A stretch of 64,000 bases of DNA from NCBI GenBank assembly GCA_026706025.1, contig JAPOZO010000100.1:1-64000 (forward strand), in the 5' to 3' direction. The translations under genes were made by a program, and so were the position numbers. How positions within the stretch are numbered: position 1 is the first letter of the stretch; every line of letters starts with the position of its first letter. The notes below the pieces were generated by a model. That model saw nothing but the letters and a program-made list of their open reading frames with translations, was not told the origin of the DNA and searched no databases. Positions 1-9,522 of the stretch are shown here, piece after piece. The DNA is from Candidatus Poribacteria bacterium. Its GTDB lineage: Bacteria; Poribacteria; WGA-4E; WGA-3G.

Positions 1-1644
1 AAGGAATACGAAAGCGAACCCGCCAGACATAAAAGCGACTGCGCTGATATCGGGTTCTTTCGGGTGCTGCAGCCAACTTTGAAGTGGGTTGAAACTCTCC
101 CAGCCGAATCGTCCGACAACGCCTTGGCATTGTGCGAGTACGCCGTAATGATATGCCACTTGTAAATAGGTCCAGAATGTTGCGAGTGCACCGACAGCGA
201 TAGCAAGAGCCATGCCTAAGAGCAAGGTTTTACCGGGCATACCTGAGCGTTCGCCGATCCGTAGAGATTCCATCTGGTTCGGCATCGGGTGTGAGCGGTT
301 GCAGCGGTTAAAAGCGTAGAGGAAGGTCATCACGGTGAGGTTGGCACCCCCCAATTGCCGGGTCCCGAACATGCTCACCATCATCTGCCGTGGATTGATA
401 CCGATGACCTCGTGGTACGGGGGGCCAAGTTCGGCGCGCACGCGTCCTATCGCAATCGCAAAGGCGATAAACAGTGCATAAAACACACCAATTGCCCATA
501 ACGACATGCCTGCCGCGTAGCAGAATCCGAAGACAAGCCCGATGCTCACTACTGTGAGAACAGCCACTGTCCGGTAGGAGAAGGGTTCTCTGCTATCGTC
601 TCCGCGTTCGCGCCCGATGATATGTCGGAAGAAGCGTACGAAATGCCGTCGGCTCATCCAGAGTGTCAACACAGCGATACCGACCCAAGCCCCCGAAGCC
701 CGGTCGTTGAGATGCAGGACGCTGATATTCGTGACACCGACTGCGCTCGCAATGACGCGTTCTGCGCGCGTGAGCCAAAAGAAGAACCATGTTGAGAAGG
801 CAAGGTCAAGCGGCATAAAGTAGGTGAGCCCAACAACCGCAAGGTTAAAGGACATAGAGGCGTAGCCGATTGCGTTCCAAGGGCGTTCTGTAAAGTGCTG
901 ATCGAGCCGGTAATTCGGTGGTAGGGCGGGGATAACAGGGAAAATGTCGTGCAGTCCAGCCATCACGCGAAGCAGGGCGGCGATTCCAAATCCGAACCAC
1001 AGGGCGCGGGATCGGAAAAAACTGCGATTGGTTGTCATTTGTAGTGGCAGTTGTGTTAGCGGGAAACTTAGTTTTTCACGTTCCATCCACTGCTTGCGGA
1101 GGAGCAGCCCTAAACAGAGGAGTGAACCGTAGAGTAGAAAAATAAAGCCTGACCAGAGGAGTGCCGGTCTTATCCAGATGCGGAGATGTTCTGCCCAATA
1201 GATGCTGGATTCGCCTTCATAATACCCCGATAGAAACTCGAATTCGTGGACTGTGAGCCATGCTGGAATGTGATGGAGGAAGAGTTGTGCCCATTCGTTT
1301 TCAGGGCTTGCGAACCAGAAAGGATGTGCGAGTGTTCCCATCAGAATCGCCATCATTGCATGCCCTGAGATCGTGGACACCATTGTCACCATTATATAGA
1401 TGAGTAGCAATTCTGCAGGTGTGAATGCAATACGGGGTGAAAGTTTACGGAGCAGGACGTTGAATGCTATTAGCACAAGTAGTGTGAAAACAGCATTGGA
1501 AAACGGGGATACCAGTGTGTAGACTGCATACCAGAGTTCGCTGGCGATGCCCACCCAGTAAGCGTTAACGACGACTAAGATTAATCCGACGATGAGTGCT
1601 TTTTTCGTGATGACATCGGGCGGGTTCGCGGTTCTGGAATTCAT
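1..1644 (-). CDS. DUF6785-like polytopic membrane protein (partial, C-terminus outside window)
   Basis: The reading frame opens at an ATG at 1644 and stays open for 548 codons to the window edge, so the C-terminus is missing. The product is very hydrophobic with many predicted membrane segments. It aligns along its length with the complete 641-residue protein at 46769-48694: both share ENEW-QLF near residue 110, RKQWMEREKLSFP against RKQWIESERLSYP, and the DDSREP loop. I recall such proteins as DUF6785/DUF6784 in Planctomycetes-like genomes; substrate and function are unknown. The frame is directly visible, the family name is from memory. Confidence 0.8.
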   Translation of the reverse strand, partial: MNSRTANPPDVITKKALIVGLILVVVNAYWVGIASELWYAVYTLVSPFSNAVFTLLVLIAFNVLLRKLSPRIAFTPAELLLIYIMVTMVSTISGHAMMAILMGTLAHPFWFASPENEWAQLFLHHIPAWLTVHEFEFLSGYYEGESSIYWAEHLRIWIRPALLWSGFIFLLYGSLLCLGLLLRKQWMEREKLSFPLTQLPLQMTTNRSFFRSRALWFGFGIAALLRVMAGLHDIFPVIPALPPNYRLDQHFTERPWNAIGYASMSFNLAVVGLTYFMPLDLAFSTWFFFWLTRAERVIASAVGVTNISVLHLNDRASGAWVGIAVLTLWMSRRHFVRFFRHIIGRERGDDSREPFSYRTVAVLTVVSIGLVFGFCYAAGMSLWAIGVFYALFIAFAIAIGRVRAELGPPYHEVIGINPRQMMVSMFGTRQLGGANLTVMTFLYAFNRCNRSHPMPNQMESLRIGERSGMPGKTLLLGMALAIAVGALATFWTYLQVAYHYGVLAQCQGVVGRFGWESFNPLQSWLQHPKEPDISAVAFMSGGFAFVFL

Positions 1645-1758
1645 GTTTTGTATTCAAATACTCGCTGATGCGAATGAAAGTGAATGCGATGGTTCAGCGA
1701 AGCCATCCTCTATTAAGCAAATTTACGCAAAATCGGGGAATTAAACCTCTTCCGAGGC

Positions 1759-1788
1759 GGTAGGTGCGGTTAGGAAACCGCGCCTACC
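1759..1788. repeat. Hairpin repeat of the GGTTCGGTT/AACCGAACC type
   Basis: GGTAGGTGCGGT and ACCGCGCCTACC form a 12-bp stem with one G-U pair and a loop of about 6 nt. It lies between the S41 protease stop and the start of the partial membrane gene. Related arms occur near 16807, 17010, 43730, 56100 and 58900, so it is a dispersed element. It could also act as a transcription barrier, but no T-run follows it. Confidence 0.6.
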
Positions 1789-1849
1789 AGGGAATTGCGT
1801 AAATCCTGATGAAGTATGCTATGGACACGGGTAGCTTTGATAAAATTAG

Positions 1850-3394
1850 CTATTCCTCAGTGGTCGTTTCAGGTTCTACGGGTGTATTGGCATGTGTAGT
1901 TGAAGGCGATTCTGTCTCTTCTGGTGGGTTGAGATACTTTTCAACTTCATTGTTATTAATGATACGGATCGCCTCTTGCAATTGCTGGTCGTGTGCCAAA
2001 TCGACGACCTGTTCAATACCGACATGGAAGTTAAAGAGTTGCTCAGCGCGCTGGCTCAACCATTTTAGATTCACGTGAATCCCTTCTTCTTGAAGCATTT
2101 GCTGGAGTTTCGGGAGTTCAGTTTCCAGGAGTGAAAAATCTTTGGGGATTTCACCGGGATCTGTGTAGTTATCATCAATCCATTTTGTGACAAAATCCCT
2201 GAAAGTATTACTTGCATCAATTTTTCGTAGCATGATCCCTTCAATCTCATCGGGAACTTCATCGGTAATAGAGACTTGTGGGCTGATACCTACTCTGTTA
2301 ATTGAGGTGCCGTTTGGTGTATAATAGGCGGAGATCGTGAGCGACATAGAAGCCTCGTCTAACAGTTCGTAGCGTTTTTGGACGACTCCTTTGCCGTAAG
2401 TTTTTTGCCCAACGAGGATACCGCGGCGCGTATCTTTAATTGCGCCTGCTACGATTTCGGAAGCGCTTGCACTATATTCATTGACGAGTACAATGAGCGG
2501 GATATCTGGTGGGCAGAGGAGATTAGATGTTGCTTGATACGCCTCATTAAATTCACCTTTTCTCCCTTTCGTCGAGACGATAACGCCTTCATCAATAAAG
2601 GCATCAGCGATGTGATAGGCAGCGTTCAGCAAGCCACCCTGATTGTCCCGCAAGTCCAAGATAAGTGCTTTCATACCAGCGGTTTTATGTGCTTCGAGGG
2701 CGTTATTAAACTCTTCTTCCGTGCCTTCTGTCCGTCTGCTACCTATAAAACCTGTGATTCGGATATAACCGATGTCTCCGGCAAGCATGGTTGACTTGAC
2801 GCTGTTGATCGGGATTTTGCCGCGTGTTAGTGTTACTTCAAAAGGGTCAATGAATTTACGTTGGATGGTAATTGTCACATCGGTACCGAGCCTGCCTCTA
2901 AGTAGATCGATCACATCGTCGAGTGTCATTCCGGTTTTTTCGCTAATGTGAATTCGCTGACCATTAACTTTGGTAATGTAATCTCCCGCTTGAAGATTGG
3001 AACGTGCGGCGGGTGTATTCGGTATCGGTTTAGAAATTTTGATGAAGCCTCGATGGTCGGGGTAAATCTGGACACCAAGTCCTCCAAATTCTGCGTTGTA
3101 AAGATCTTCAATAGCGCGCTGATGCTCGCGCTTTGGGACATAATACGTGTATAGATCCCCGAGCGATGCCAGTGCGCCTTTAATCGCACCACGATACATC
3201 AGATTGGTATCTTCTATCGGTTTATAGTTATTTGCCTCGGCAATTTGGATCACTTGATCCAATGTCTCAATGAGCATCGCTTTCGTGACACGTTCATCTC
3301 CACTCATCGCATTTTTTTCATTGGGATTAATGAGCAGGAACGGAATACCGATGGCGAGGATTAAGACGATGAAGGACAAAGTGTATCTTCTCAT
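1850..3394 (-). CDS. S41 family C-terminal processing peptidase
   Basis: 514 residues, the usual length for CtpA/Prc-type serine proteases that trim periplasmic or membrane proteins. An N-terminal membrane anchor spans about residues 5-22. A PDZ domain occupies about 105-180 (GLGVQI, AGDYITKVNG) and the S41 catalytic core about 200-370. The Ser-Lys dyad is readable as S310 in SASASEI and K335 in TYGKGVVQ, spaced 25 residues apart as in the family, so the enzyme should be active. The C-terminal tail is acidic and Thr/Glu-rich. A sigma70-like promoter precedes it. The neighbours give no specific substrate. Confidence 0.93.
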   Translation of the reverse strand: MRRYTLSFIVLILAIGIPFLLINPNEKNAMSGDERVTKAMLIETLDQVIQIAEANNYKPIEDTNLMYRGAIKGALASLGDLYTYYVPKREHQRAIEDLYNAEFGGLGVQIYPDHRGFIKISKPIPNTPAARSNLQAGDYITKVNGQRIHISEKTGMTLDDVIDLLRGRLGTDVTITIQRKFIDPFEVTLTRGKIPINSVKSTMLAGDIGYIRITGFIGSRRTEGTEEEFNNALEAHKTAGMKALILDLRDNQGGLLNAAYHIADAFIDEGVIVSTKGRKGEFNEAYQATSNLLCPPDIPLIVLVNEYSASASEIVAGAIKDTRRGILVGQKTYGKGVVQKRYELLDEASMSLTISAYYTPNGTSINRVGISPQVSITDEVPDEIEGIMLRKIDASNTFRDFVTKWIDDNYTDPGEIPKDFSLLETELPKLQQMLQEEGIHVNLKWLSQRAEQLFNFHVGIEQVVDLAHDQQLQEAIRIINNNEVEKYLNPPEETESPSTTHANTPVEPETTTEE

Positions 3395-3437
3395 GGGAGT
3401 TCCTCTGTATTTTTAGGTTTGATTAATGTTCGTCACT

Positions 3438-3466
3438 ATTTTAACACGGATGCAACATTCTGGCAA
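3438..3466 (-). promoter_or_regulatory. sigma70-like promoter for the S41 peptidase
   Basis: On the minus strand TTGCCA (3461-3466) and TAAAAT (3438-3443) are separated by 17 nt, about 45 nt upstream of the ATG at 3394. Position and spacing fit; no transcript evidence exists. Confidence 0.45.
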
Positions 3467-3484
3467 TAGATTTTTTCCGAGTGG

Positions 3485-4393
3485 TCAGTCGGAATGCGGT
3501 TGTGTTTTCCAGCGATTGTGAAGCCACAGCCACTGTTCTGGATATTTATGGATGTAGGTCTCCAACTGTTTCAACATTTGTGTCGTGTATAATTCGACAT
3601 CTTGCTCGAAATTGTTGGAAGGTTCGGTGTAGATGGGAGTTGAAATATAGACATGGTGCTGACCGTCGGGGTGGCGTATGTCGAGTGAAAAGAGGAGCGG
3701 TGCGCCGGTCTTGAGGGCAAGCACAGCAGGACCGCGAGCCGCGGAAGCCGTCTTCCCCAGAAACTCGACGAATACGCCTTCGGGCCCGGCGTTCTGATCG
3801 GCGAAGAACCCGACCGCCTCGTTGTTTTTAAGGGCGCGCAGCGTTTCACGGACTGCTTGTTTCCGCGGAATTAGTTTCAGGCTCATCTGCTGGCGGTGCT
3901 GCCAGATGTAGGTGTTGAGCAGATCATTTTTTATAGGGAAAGCGATGGCTTTCGCTCGGTCTGGGATCAAGGCACCGTATACGAGTGAAAGGAGTTCCCA
4001 ATTTCCGAAATGTGCGAGAAACACGATCGCGCCTTTACCGCCTTCTAAAGCAGCATGGAGATTTTCCCCGCCTTCTACAGTGACTTCGTTCCAAATGTTT
4101 TCGGCGTTGAGTTTGGGAAATCGGAGGAATTCAATGCAGGTTTTGCCGACATTGATGAAACTTGCCTTACAGATTTCTCTGCCCTGCGCTGTTGTGAGTT
4201 GACTGCCAAACGCAATCTGTAGATTATGCAAGGCAATCTCGCGCCGTTTTTTGCTAACATGATAGAATAGGATTCCTATACCACGTCCGAATTGTAGTGC
4301 CCACTCTTTCGGAAGTTGACGGCACCACCACCCGAAGAGGGAGACTATCCTGTATATCCATCTATCTTTCCATTTACCGCGCGCATTAGGCAT
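3485..4393 (-). CDS. LpxL/HtrB-type lysophospholipid (lipid A) acyltransferase
   Basis: 302 residues from the ATG at 4393, chosen over an upstream ATG at 4465 because AAGGA sits about 8 nt before it. The protein shows the acyltransferase HX4D/E signature as HFGNWE, the downstream FFADQN block, and the K-A-PAVLALKTGAP region typical of lauroyl/myristoyl acyltransferases. These enzymes transfer an acyl chain to Kdo-lipid IVA at the inner membrane. Its presence implies a Gram-negative envelope with lipid A or a related lipid. Family assignment is firm; the exact acyl substrate is not determinable. Confidence 0.88.
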   Translation of the reverse strand: MPNARGKWKDRWIYRIVSLFGWWCRQLPKEWALQFGRGIGILFYHVSKKRREIALHNLQIAFGSQLTTAQGREICKASFINVGKTCIEFLRFPKLNAENIWNEVTVEGGENLHAALEGGKGAIVFLAHFGNWELLSLVYGALIPDRAKAIAFPIKNDLLNTYIWQHRQQMSLKLIPRKQAVRETLRALKNNEAVGFFADQNAGPEGVFVEFLGKTASAARGPAVLALKTGAPLLFSLDIRHPDGQHHVYISTPIYTEPSNNFEQDVELYTTQMLKQLETYIHKYPEQWLWLHNRWKTQPHSD

Positions 4394-4630
4394 CCCGTTT
4401 TTCCTTTGTGTGTGAATCCAATAATAGATAGAGTATACCACACCTATTTGTCTGAGGCAAAGCATTCGTTTCTATGTTAAGATCATTTATGGTGCGGTTC
4501 GCGCCTATCGGGCCTCGGGGCCGATTGAATGTTCCTGACTTGACACGAAGACGTGAAACCTATAGAATACCTTCATAGGGGAACGTTAAAGTATAGTTTA
4601 TCGGTATTACGGGCGATGGGTGGTGGACAG

Positions 4631-5548
4631 ATGTTAGATTCGACTGATACGTTAAAGACAGACAATAGGCAGATGACCACGTTACAACCGATGGAACTCG
4701 GTGGTATTCTGGATAATGCTTTGAGTCTTTACCGAAATAATTTTCGGCTCTTTTTGGGGATAGTCGCTATCTATTTCATCTTAATAGCGTTGCAAGAGGC
4801 GGTAGTCGTCTGGTTATTAGAAGGCACCAACACACCGAACCTTGACGACTTCATTTCTGATGTGGATAGTCTATTAGACAATCTTGTATATATGTTCTGT
4901 GTTGGTGTTTCTGTCATTGCAAGCAGTGAAATCTATTTAGGCAGACCGGTCACATTTCAAACCGCATTACAGCAGTTCTGTTCCCAATTTCTGATATATC
5001 TTGGTGGATCGCTGCTTTTTTTGATGCCTTATATGATTTTAACATTAGATTCAATTGAGATATTAATAATAGCACCGCTCTCATTGCTCTCTCTGCCTTT
5101 TTTGTGTGTATTTTATATAAGTTGGGTTTTCTACGGGCACGCTGTATTGCTTGAGAGGTTTAGAGTTAGGGCAGCATTTGGACGGAGTAGGATATTAGTC
5201 CGAGGGACCTGGATGCGCGTCTGCAGCATAACGCTTGCAATTTTATTACTTGAAATAGGCATATATTATATATTAGGGGGCTCTTTGGGTGTTGTCTTAG
5301 CCTTATTGGGCATCGTTCAAGAGGGTAGCCTCATGGAGATGATTGGAGATCTGTTGCGTTTGAAATACATAGACATTCGCCCAACATCTTTGGATTCGCT
5401 GATTATGTATATTGTCTATCTTGGATGGGATGCCTTTACGCTCCCGATTTATGCCATCGGGGTGACACTTCTCTATTTCGATTTGCGTATTCGGAAAGAA
5501 GGATTTGATATTGAGATGCGGGTCCGTAATTCACAGGATTTGATGTAA
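4631..5548 (+). CDS. Multi-pass membrane protein with DLRIRKEGFDIEM tail (paralogue 1)
   Basis: 305 residues from the ATG at 4631. An upstream GTG at 4553 is possible, but the 4631 start aligns with the N-terminus of the paralogue at 5607. The layout is a short soluble N-terminus, the motif LQPMELGGILDNALSLYR, about six membrane segments and the C-terminal signature LLYFDLRIRKEGFDIEM. The same bookends occur in the genes at 5607 and 13854. Such proteins are often annotated as glycerophosphoryl-diester-phosphodiesterase membrane-domain or YIP1-like, without enzymatic residues. It heads the MoxR/DUF58 envelope cluster. Function unknown. Confidence 0.8.
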   Translation: MLDSTDTLKTDNRQMTTLQPMELGGILDNALSLYRNNFRLFLGIVAIYFILIALQEAVVVWLLEGTNTPNLDDFISDVDSLLDNLVYMFCVGVSVIASSEIYLGRPVTFQTALQQFCSQFLIYLGGSLLFLMPYMILTLDSIEILIIAPLSLLSLPFLCVFYISWVFYGHAVLLERFRVRAAFGRSRILVRGTWMRVCSITLAILLLEIGIYYILGGSLGVVLALLGIVQEGSLMEMIGDLLRLKYIDIRPTSLDSLIMYIVYLGWDAFTLPIYAIGVTLLYFDLRIRKEGFDIEMRVRNSQDLM

Positions 5549-5606
5549 AGCGTGAAGTGTGATAGAATAAACAGATACAATAGTTATTTTTTGAACAGGA
5601 GGAACT

Positions 5607-6482
5607 ATGAACGAACGTAACGATTTAGTACAGACAGATAATAGTGAAATGACTTCTGCGCCCTTGCAACCGATGTCTTTTGTGGATATTTTGGATGGGA
5701 TGTTCAGTCTCTATCGGAGCTATTTTCAACTGTTTTTTGGTATTGTTGTCGTTTATTTTGTGGTAGGGTTTGCGGTCAACCTTATTTCTGTGGCTACTGC
5801 TATTGATGCGGTACCGAGTACTGCTATTATCATATCAGTATTGACGACTGTTGTGAGTATTTTAGTGGCTCTTTTGGTTGTTGCGGGGTTGGCTTATGCG
5901 AGTGCCCAGGTATACTTAAGCAAGGACATTACTTCTCAAGCAGCCTTGCAACAAGCATGGCGACGTTTTTTCCCGCTTCTCGGTAGTACGATTCTCTATT
6001 ACTTGGTTGTAATATGTTTATCTATTACAATTATCGGTTTACCGTTCGCAATCTATTTTGCGTTTCGGTGGGGTCTCTATACACTTCCTGTGTTGTTTGA
6101 GGAAACTACACCGAGGCACGCGTTGCGACGGAGCACAGAGTTGGTCAAAGGTACTTGGTGGCGAGTGTTTGGGATTAGTATAGCGATTACTATAATCGGT
6201 TTCATGATAGCGTTTATTCTTCAGACATCTTACGCCATTCTTTTTGCTGCGTTAACTGGCGGAATCGGAGGCGGGGATGCAGATTTTTTGGGGATGATTC
6301 GCCGTCTATTTGCCCCGACTCCTATTGATATTGGATGGGCGTATTATACGATTTATACTATCGGTTCATTGATCATCGCTGGACTCGCGATGCCGATTAG
6401 TACCATCGGTTTTGCGCTACTTTACTTCGACCTCCGGATCCGGAAAGAGGCTTTTGATATTGAGATGCAGGTGCCCGATTAA
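5607..6482 (+). CDS. Multi-pass membrane protein with DLRIRKEAFDIEM tail (paralogue 2)
   Basis: 291 residues starting 58 nt after paralogue 1, with AGGAGG about 6 nt before the ATG. It has the motif LQPMSFVDILDGMFSLYR, about six hydrophobic helices, and the tail LLYFDLRIRKEAFDIEMQ. It is clearly homologous to the proteins at 4631 and 13854, so at least two duplications happened here. It is probably cotranscribed with the following genes. No catalytic motif is visible and the role is unknown. Confidence 0.82.
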   Translation: MNERNDLVQTDNSEMTSAPLQPMSFVDILDGMFSLYRSYFQLFFGIVVVYFVVGFAVNLISVATAIDAVPSTAIIISVLTTVVSILVALLVVAGLAYASAQVYLSKDITSQAALQQAWRRFFPLLGSTILYYLVVICLSITIIGLPFAIYFAFRWGLYTLPVLFEETTPRHALRRSTELVKGTWWRVFGISIAITIIGFMIAFILQTSYAILFAALTGGIGGGDADFLGMIRRLFAPTPIDIGWAYYTIYTIGSLIIAGLAMPISTIGFALLYFDLRIRKEAFDIEMQVPD

Positions 6483-6527
6483 GAGCTTGGATGGACACTT
6501 TCCGCACACACCGGAAGGGACATTGGA

Positions 6528-7616
6528 ATGGTTGACAACCAAGGCGCGAATCTTGCGCGAACAATTTTCACACAGTATCGAGACAATTTTGGGGTGTTCT
6601 GGCGTATCATGTTACCGATTGCTATTATTGCAATCGTTTTAGAAGTTGTGGTGTTTTTTCACAGTGTCACACGCTTTGAAAAGTATGTTGATGGGACATT
6701 TCGCGAAGATGTCTATACAACTGTCAGTAATGTTAACACAATCAGGGGCGTTCACCCGACGCTTTCACTGCCGAAAACGAACGCTTCAGCAGAAACATCT
6801 GAACCCGATGTCAGTTGGGGGATCCTGCCGATTCCGTATTTCACTTCAACAGAGCGTGGCGGGATTACATGGCTATGGGGACTTAATTTCCGAAGTTTTG
6901 ACTACAGTCCTCTAATTCTCCTGCTGCTAACGCTCTGTCCGTTATCACTTGCTGTTGCTCGGATATCGCGTGGCTCGGCTTCAGAGGCATCAGTTCCGCT
7001 CACCGCTCGTGATATATGGCGGTCCACTGGACGTAAGGCACTGGCAGTCTTTGGTGCCTCTCTGCTATTCGTCCTGATTGTGGATGTAGGTAGTTATCTC
7101 TATATTTTAGCTTCGTGGTTGATACCGTCACAGGTTCATGCATTACCTATAGAACTACTGTCTATTTTGATGATAGTTTACCAAGCCTATGTTCTGGTAA
7201 CGTTGAGCCTCTACAATCTGTGTCTCATCCTTGAGAACACCTCCATCGTAGGTATTTTTCGCCGCAGCCATGCTTTGGTTAGTGGGGCAAGGTTGCGGTT
7301 TTTCGGGGTTTATCTTCTAACGGGTTGGATCGCGTCGGTTATGACTTCTGTTGTACTTGGTGCCGTCTTATTGGGATTTTCTGTGTTTATTCCTGATCTT
7401 GCCCAGGTTCGCGATGCGTTGTCACCACTGAGATTTTTAACGCTGTTCATCGGCGGCGATATTGAGGTTGTCCTGCCCGAGTTATTGAGTGTTCCAGTTA
7501 CAGTAGCAATTCTTATCGTCAAGGGGTTGATTGCCACCTTTTTGGTGCCGATATGGGCAATTCTAACGACCCATCTCTATTTTGAAGGCGTAGATGGAAT
7601 AAAAGAGGCGGTATGA
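6528..7616 (+). CDS. Divergent multi-pass membrane protein of the same cluster
   Basis: 362 residues with about six to seven hydrophobic segments. It begins with ARTIFTQYRDNFGVFWRIM, an analogue of the LYRNNF segment in the two upstream paralogues, but it has a long periplasmic-looking loop (about residues 50-110) and lacks the DLRIRKEGFDIEM ending (here HLYFEGVDGIKEAV). Its stop overlaps the ATG of the DUF4129 gene by 4 nt (ATGA), indicating translational coupling. Probably a scaffold or transport-like partner; function unknown. Confidence 0.75.
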   Translation: MVDNQGANLARTIFTQYRDNFGVFWRIMLPIAIIAIVLEVVVFFHSVTRFEKYVDGTFREDVYTTVSNVNTIRGVHPTLSLPKTNASAETSEPDVSWGILPIPYFTSTERGGITWLWGLNFRSFDYSPLILLLLTLCPLSLAVARISRGSASEASVPLTARDIWRSTGRKALAVFGASLLFVLIVDVGSYLYILASWLIPSQVHALPIELLSILMIVYQAYVLVTLSLYNLCLILENTSIVGIFRRSHALVSGARLRFFGVYLLTGWIASVMTSVVLGAVLLGFSVFIPDLAQVRDALSPLRFLTLFIGGDIEVVLPELLSVPVTVAILIVKGLIATFLVPIWAILTTHLYFEGVDGIKEAV

Positions 7617-8245
7617 GTTTGAAAATAAGCATCGGTATTTGTATGATAATGTCTCTTATGAGTCTTTTTGTCCTTTCGGTATTGGCGGCAGAGGAGCAGA
7701 TGTTTCGCGAAGAATTGGAGACACGCCGTTCAGGTACGGAGGTCTCATACGAGAAATATCGGGAGGATTTGGAGAAAATTCTTAATCCGCGTATGTGGGA
7801 TGCCGATCTCAGATTTGTGCTGTTTCCGCTTGCAGCCGTCGCGCTGGGGGCGGTGATTATCTTTTTTATTCGGCAGATCCGGATGAATTTGATTCGCGAG
7901 GCGCGCGACGAAGTTGCAGAAACCGAGTTGGAACAGGTAGAGACGGAAAGAGCAGCACTTGCCCGCGCTGACTCAGCAGAAGCCGCAAACGATTTTCGCA
8001 GCGCACTCCGTTTCTTGTATCTCTCCGCGATTTTGCACCTCCAAGAACGCGGTGTGCTTCCTTACGATAAGAGTCTCACGAATCGTGAGTACCTCCACCA
8101 AGCACAAACAGATATTGATCTGCACACTGCGCTTGGGCCTGCGATTACCGTTTTTGATGAGGTCTGGTACGGACACAAACCGTGTGATGCGGAAACTGTG
8201 GCGAGTTACCGAAATCTGCTAAAAAATGTCTACGCGAGTCACTAA
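7613..8245 (+). CDS. DUF4129-type membrane protein
   Basis: 210 residues: an N-terminal signal/anchor, a charged segment, a membrane helix at about 62-82, then a cytoplasmic helical domain with the DUF4129-like string FRSALRFLYLSAILHLQERG and NREYL. DUF4129 proteins commonly accompany MoxR, DUF58 and transglutaminase-like proteins, as here. The start codon overlaps the previous stop (ATGA). Domain name from memory, moderate certainty. Confidence 0.72.
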   Translation: MSLKISIGICMIMSLMSLFVLSVLAAEEQMFREELETRRSGTEVSYEKYREDLEKILNPRMWDADLRFVLFPLAAVALGAVIIFFIRQIRMNLIREARDEVAETELEQVETERAALARADSAEAANDFRSALRFLYLSAILHLQERGVLPYDKSLTNREYLHQAQTDIDLHTALGPAITVFDEVWYGHKPCDAETVASYRNLLKNVYASH

Positions 8246-9416
8246 ATTTATCACTACTTTGCGGGCAAAGGTGAAAATGCGAATCGTCCGAACATGTATT
8301 TCCAGTCTCATTTTGGTAGTGTTTGTTAGTTTCCTGAGTTCGTGTGATGGACCGGGATATGGTACTGTACTTTACCAGATCTTGGGGAAGTTAAAGTTCC
8401 GCGTCACGGAAATATCGGAGGTGTATCCGGCGCGTCTGTCCAGATACGATGTGTTGTTCCTGCAAGCTCTCGACCAGGCACCTACAGAAACGGAGGTTCG
8501 GGACATCCAAGATTTCGTCAACGCCGGTGGCATCTTAATCGTGGCAGGAAACAATAAAGTTTTGGACGGTCTTTTCTCGGCTTACGGCTTAGAACTACGA
8601 GATTTAAAAAAGCGGTTAGAATTCTCGCAACGAATTCCAGAGGAACCGCTGTTTCCACTACACCCGGTTGACGAAGTTCGCACGGGTACGGATTTTGCTA
8701 TTGAGGCTATAGAACGTGAAGTCGCTGTGCTTTACGGTAGAGAAAACGATGCGACGATTGTAACGCTGCACGACGGGGAAGGACGCGTTTACTTTATTGC
8801 GTCTGATTATCTGTTCAGCAGAAGTGGGATGCGGCATGGTGGTAACGCTGCGTTCCTTTATAATTTGATGTCAACGCTCCCAGACAAGGCACGCATCGGT
8901 CTCGCTGAAAGAAGATATTACACGCTTGAAACAAAGCCTCCGAATCCGTTTGTTGCATTTGTGTTTGGGACACCTGGGGGTTTGGGTGCCGTTTATATCT
9001 GCTTGACGCTTTTCATTTTTTTGGTGCTGCGGGGTCGGCGGTTCGGCAAACCTTTGGATGCAGAAAAAATAAATAGACGCTTGAGTGCCGAATACGTGCA
9101 CGCAATGACGGCTCTGTATCAAAAGGGAAACCATACGCGCAGGGAAGTTTTAAGACACATTCGTGACAGGTTCAAGGCGGATCTTGGTGCCCGTTGGCGT
9201 GTCAATCCGAATTTGGATACGGCGACCTTTTTGGCGGAATTGGCACTGCGGAGTGCTATTGATGAAGAGGGCGAACTCACAAACCTCATGGCGGATTTAG
9301 ATCCGTCTGTGAATATATCAGAGGCGCGGTTGCTCGACATTGCGAAGCGCGTTGAAGCTTACCGTGAAATTGCGAAGATCGGGAGGACAAAATTGACTGT
9401 GGGTCGAAGTTTCTAA
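8226..9416 (+). CDS. DUF4350-type protein with lipobox-like N-terminus
   Basis: 396 residues. The ORF overlaps the DUF4129 gene by 20 nt. An alternative ATG at 8277, preceded by AAAGGTG, would start a signal peptide ending in LSSC, a plausible lipobox. The extracytoplasmic domain shows the DUF4350 pattern (YDVLFLQALDQ, IQDFVNAGGILIVAG). A single membrane helix follows at about 248-265, then a cytoplasmic helical tail. The topology suggests that an outside domain is linked to a cytoplasmic partner, possibly the MoxR/DUF58 proteins encoded next. Function unproven. Confidence 0.78.
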   Translation: MSTRVTKFITTLRAKVKMRIVRTCISSLILVVFVSFLSSCDGPGYGTVLYQILGKLKFRVTEISEVYPARLSRYDVLFLQALDQAPTETEVRDIQDFVNAGGILIVAGNNKVLDGLFSAYGLELRDLKKRLEFSQRIPEEPLFPLHPVDEVRTGTDFAIEAIEREVAVLYGRENDATIVTLHDGEGRVYFIASDYLFSRSGMRHGGNAAFLYNLMSTLPDKARIGLAERRYYTLETKPPNPFVAFVFGTPGGLGAVYICLTLFIFLVLRGRRFGKPLDAEKINRRLSAEYVHAMTALYQKGNHTRREVLRHIRDRFKADLGARWRVNPNLDTATFLAELALRSAIDEEGELTNLMADLDPSVNISEARLLDIAKRVEAYREIAKIGRTKLTVGRSF

Positions 9417-9466
9417 GTTAAAGCCGTCAATCGTAGGCATTCTTCCGATGGAAGAAACCCGCTGAA

Positions 9467-9484
9467 TCCCCCTTATCAGGGGGA
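9467..9484. repeat. CCCCCTTATCAGGGGG palindrome
   Basis: An 18-nt imperfect palindrome, TCCCCCTTATCAGGGGGA, lies in the short gap before the MoxR gene. The same core recurs near 13013 and at 40557-40574. It is a dispersed intergenic palindrome like those seen in cyanobacteria. Confidence 0.7.
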
Positions 9485-9522
9485 CTTGCAACTTCCTGTT
9501 GTGGAAAGGCATTTTTTACTAT